Part shown: piece after piece, positions 63,455 through 64,000 of the stretch
Numbering within the stretch: position 1 is the first letter of the stretch
Layout of the letters: every line of letters begins with the position of its first letter
Assembly (NCBI GenBank): GCA_948146395.1
Contig: OX411548.1
Location: 36,588,912 to 36,652,911 of the forward strand
DNA: 64,000 nucleotides
Reading direction: 5' to 3'
Source: Fragum whitleyi
Lineage: Eukaryota; Mollusca; Bivalvia; Cardiida; Cardiidae
Notes under the pieces: generated by a model
The model's input: the letters and a program-made list of their open reading frames with translations, nothing else
Told to the model about the DNA's origin: nothing
Databases searched by the model: none
Program-made: the position numbers and the translations under genes

Positions 63455-64000
63455 CTGTCAGAAAAAGAAATACATAGACAATATCCCAAGACCTGTCCTA
63501 GAATATTCCTGTTTTAGCAGAAGGCATATCAGAAAGCACATATTATGCAGGTTGTTCTTCGTTTATATCACCTGATTTTTCAAAGCAGTAATTTTTAAAA
63601 ATACATATGAGTCTGTGTATGACATTTCCAACAATTTGAAATGTGTTTGAGGTGCAATCATTGAGCAGTGTAGACAGCCTCATTCTAAAATATAGAAATA
63701 CCTGATGGTCTACAAATACATTGAGGCCTTATCTATCTACAAAATGCATAGTAAAAGCTCTGGTTAGACTATGCAGATGCACAGGCTGGTCAGAGTCTAT
63801 GCTTTGAGCATATTTGAGATTGTTGGAAAATTCATGCACAGTGTGCAATAAAGGCACCCAGTGCATTCAGCACTTTGATTTTGATGCAATTTGGCTAAGG
63901 GCTAGATTAGTTGTCATGGAGTAGTAAATTTATTTACTAAGCTTTCTTGAAGCAAATAAAATCAAAACTTTGACATGTTTTTGTTATTTAGAATATTGAT
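63455..64000. other. Intron sequence at right edge
   Basis: 63745-63850 is related to 49440-49570 (TAGACTATGCAGATGCACAGGC) and 63495-63590 to the piggyBac-like MITE interior. The upstream exon of the gene is not here. Confidence 0.4.

Overview
The window is eukaryotic, intron-rich, AT-rich DNA that most resembles a bivalve mollusc. Reasons: about twenty small exons encode extracellular domains typical of large lophotrochozoan gene families, and the introns are filled with short-unit interspersed elements that end in GAC-rich tracts followed by a palindrome and CTAAAA. The species assignment is inference. There are no bacterial-type genes and no functional RNA gene that I can support.

One gene dominates, on the minus strand, read from high to low coordinates and running off both ends of the window. 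I reassembled 20 exons by hand from splice sites, phases and domain continuity (63454 down to 5166, 2841 coding bases, about 947 codons). In transcript order they encode: CUB (63.4, 62.2, 60.1 kb); kringle K1 (58.7, 53.7); ShKT-like 1 (49.8); a 15-nt Pro/Thr/Ser linker exon (47.8); ShKT-like 2 (45.7); sushi 1 (45.1); the N-terminal two thirds of a C-type lectin domain, CTLD (41.6, 40.3); kringles K2 (38.8), K3 (37.6, 34.0), K4 (27.7, 17.2) and K5 (10.8); the C-terminal third of a CTLD (9.7); ShKT 3 (7.6); sushi 2 (5.2). Every module is bounded by phase-1 introns; introns inside modules are phase 0, 2 or 1 and agree between partner exons. No signal peptide, start codon, stop codon or poly(A) site lies in the window.

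The most notable point is that the CTLD is split. Its first two exons lie at 41-40 kb and its last exon at 9.7 kb, with four kringles in between. Skipping the kringle block would rebuild an intact CTLD in frame; including it would put four kringles in the long-loop region of the lectin fold. Around the kringle exons lie decayed or truncated exon copies (37.3, 34.5, 22.9-23.6 kb), so this part of the gene has grown by repeated exon duplication.

The rest is repeats: two superfamilies of 1-2.6 kb elements made of tandem 145-171-bp monomers with matching 5' and 3' end words (A: GCTCACCTGAG/CTCAGGTGAGC; B: GCTCCACAGGCC/GGCCAGTGGAGC); other arrays of about 150-168 bp; a piggyBac-like MITE with TTAA; a 310-bp foldback element; a 70-bp near-perfect hairpin in many copies; tRNA-derived SINEs; two coding-length minisatellites; and one decayed LINE fragment. 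Unique AT-rich intron sequence remains mainly at 16.7-18.5, 21.7-22.6, 31.4-33.9 and 60.5-61.8 kb. All work is by eye, so exon borders are predictions and repeat borders are approximate.
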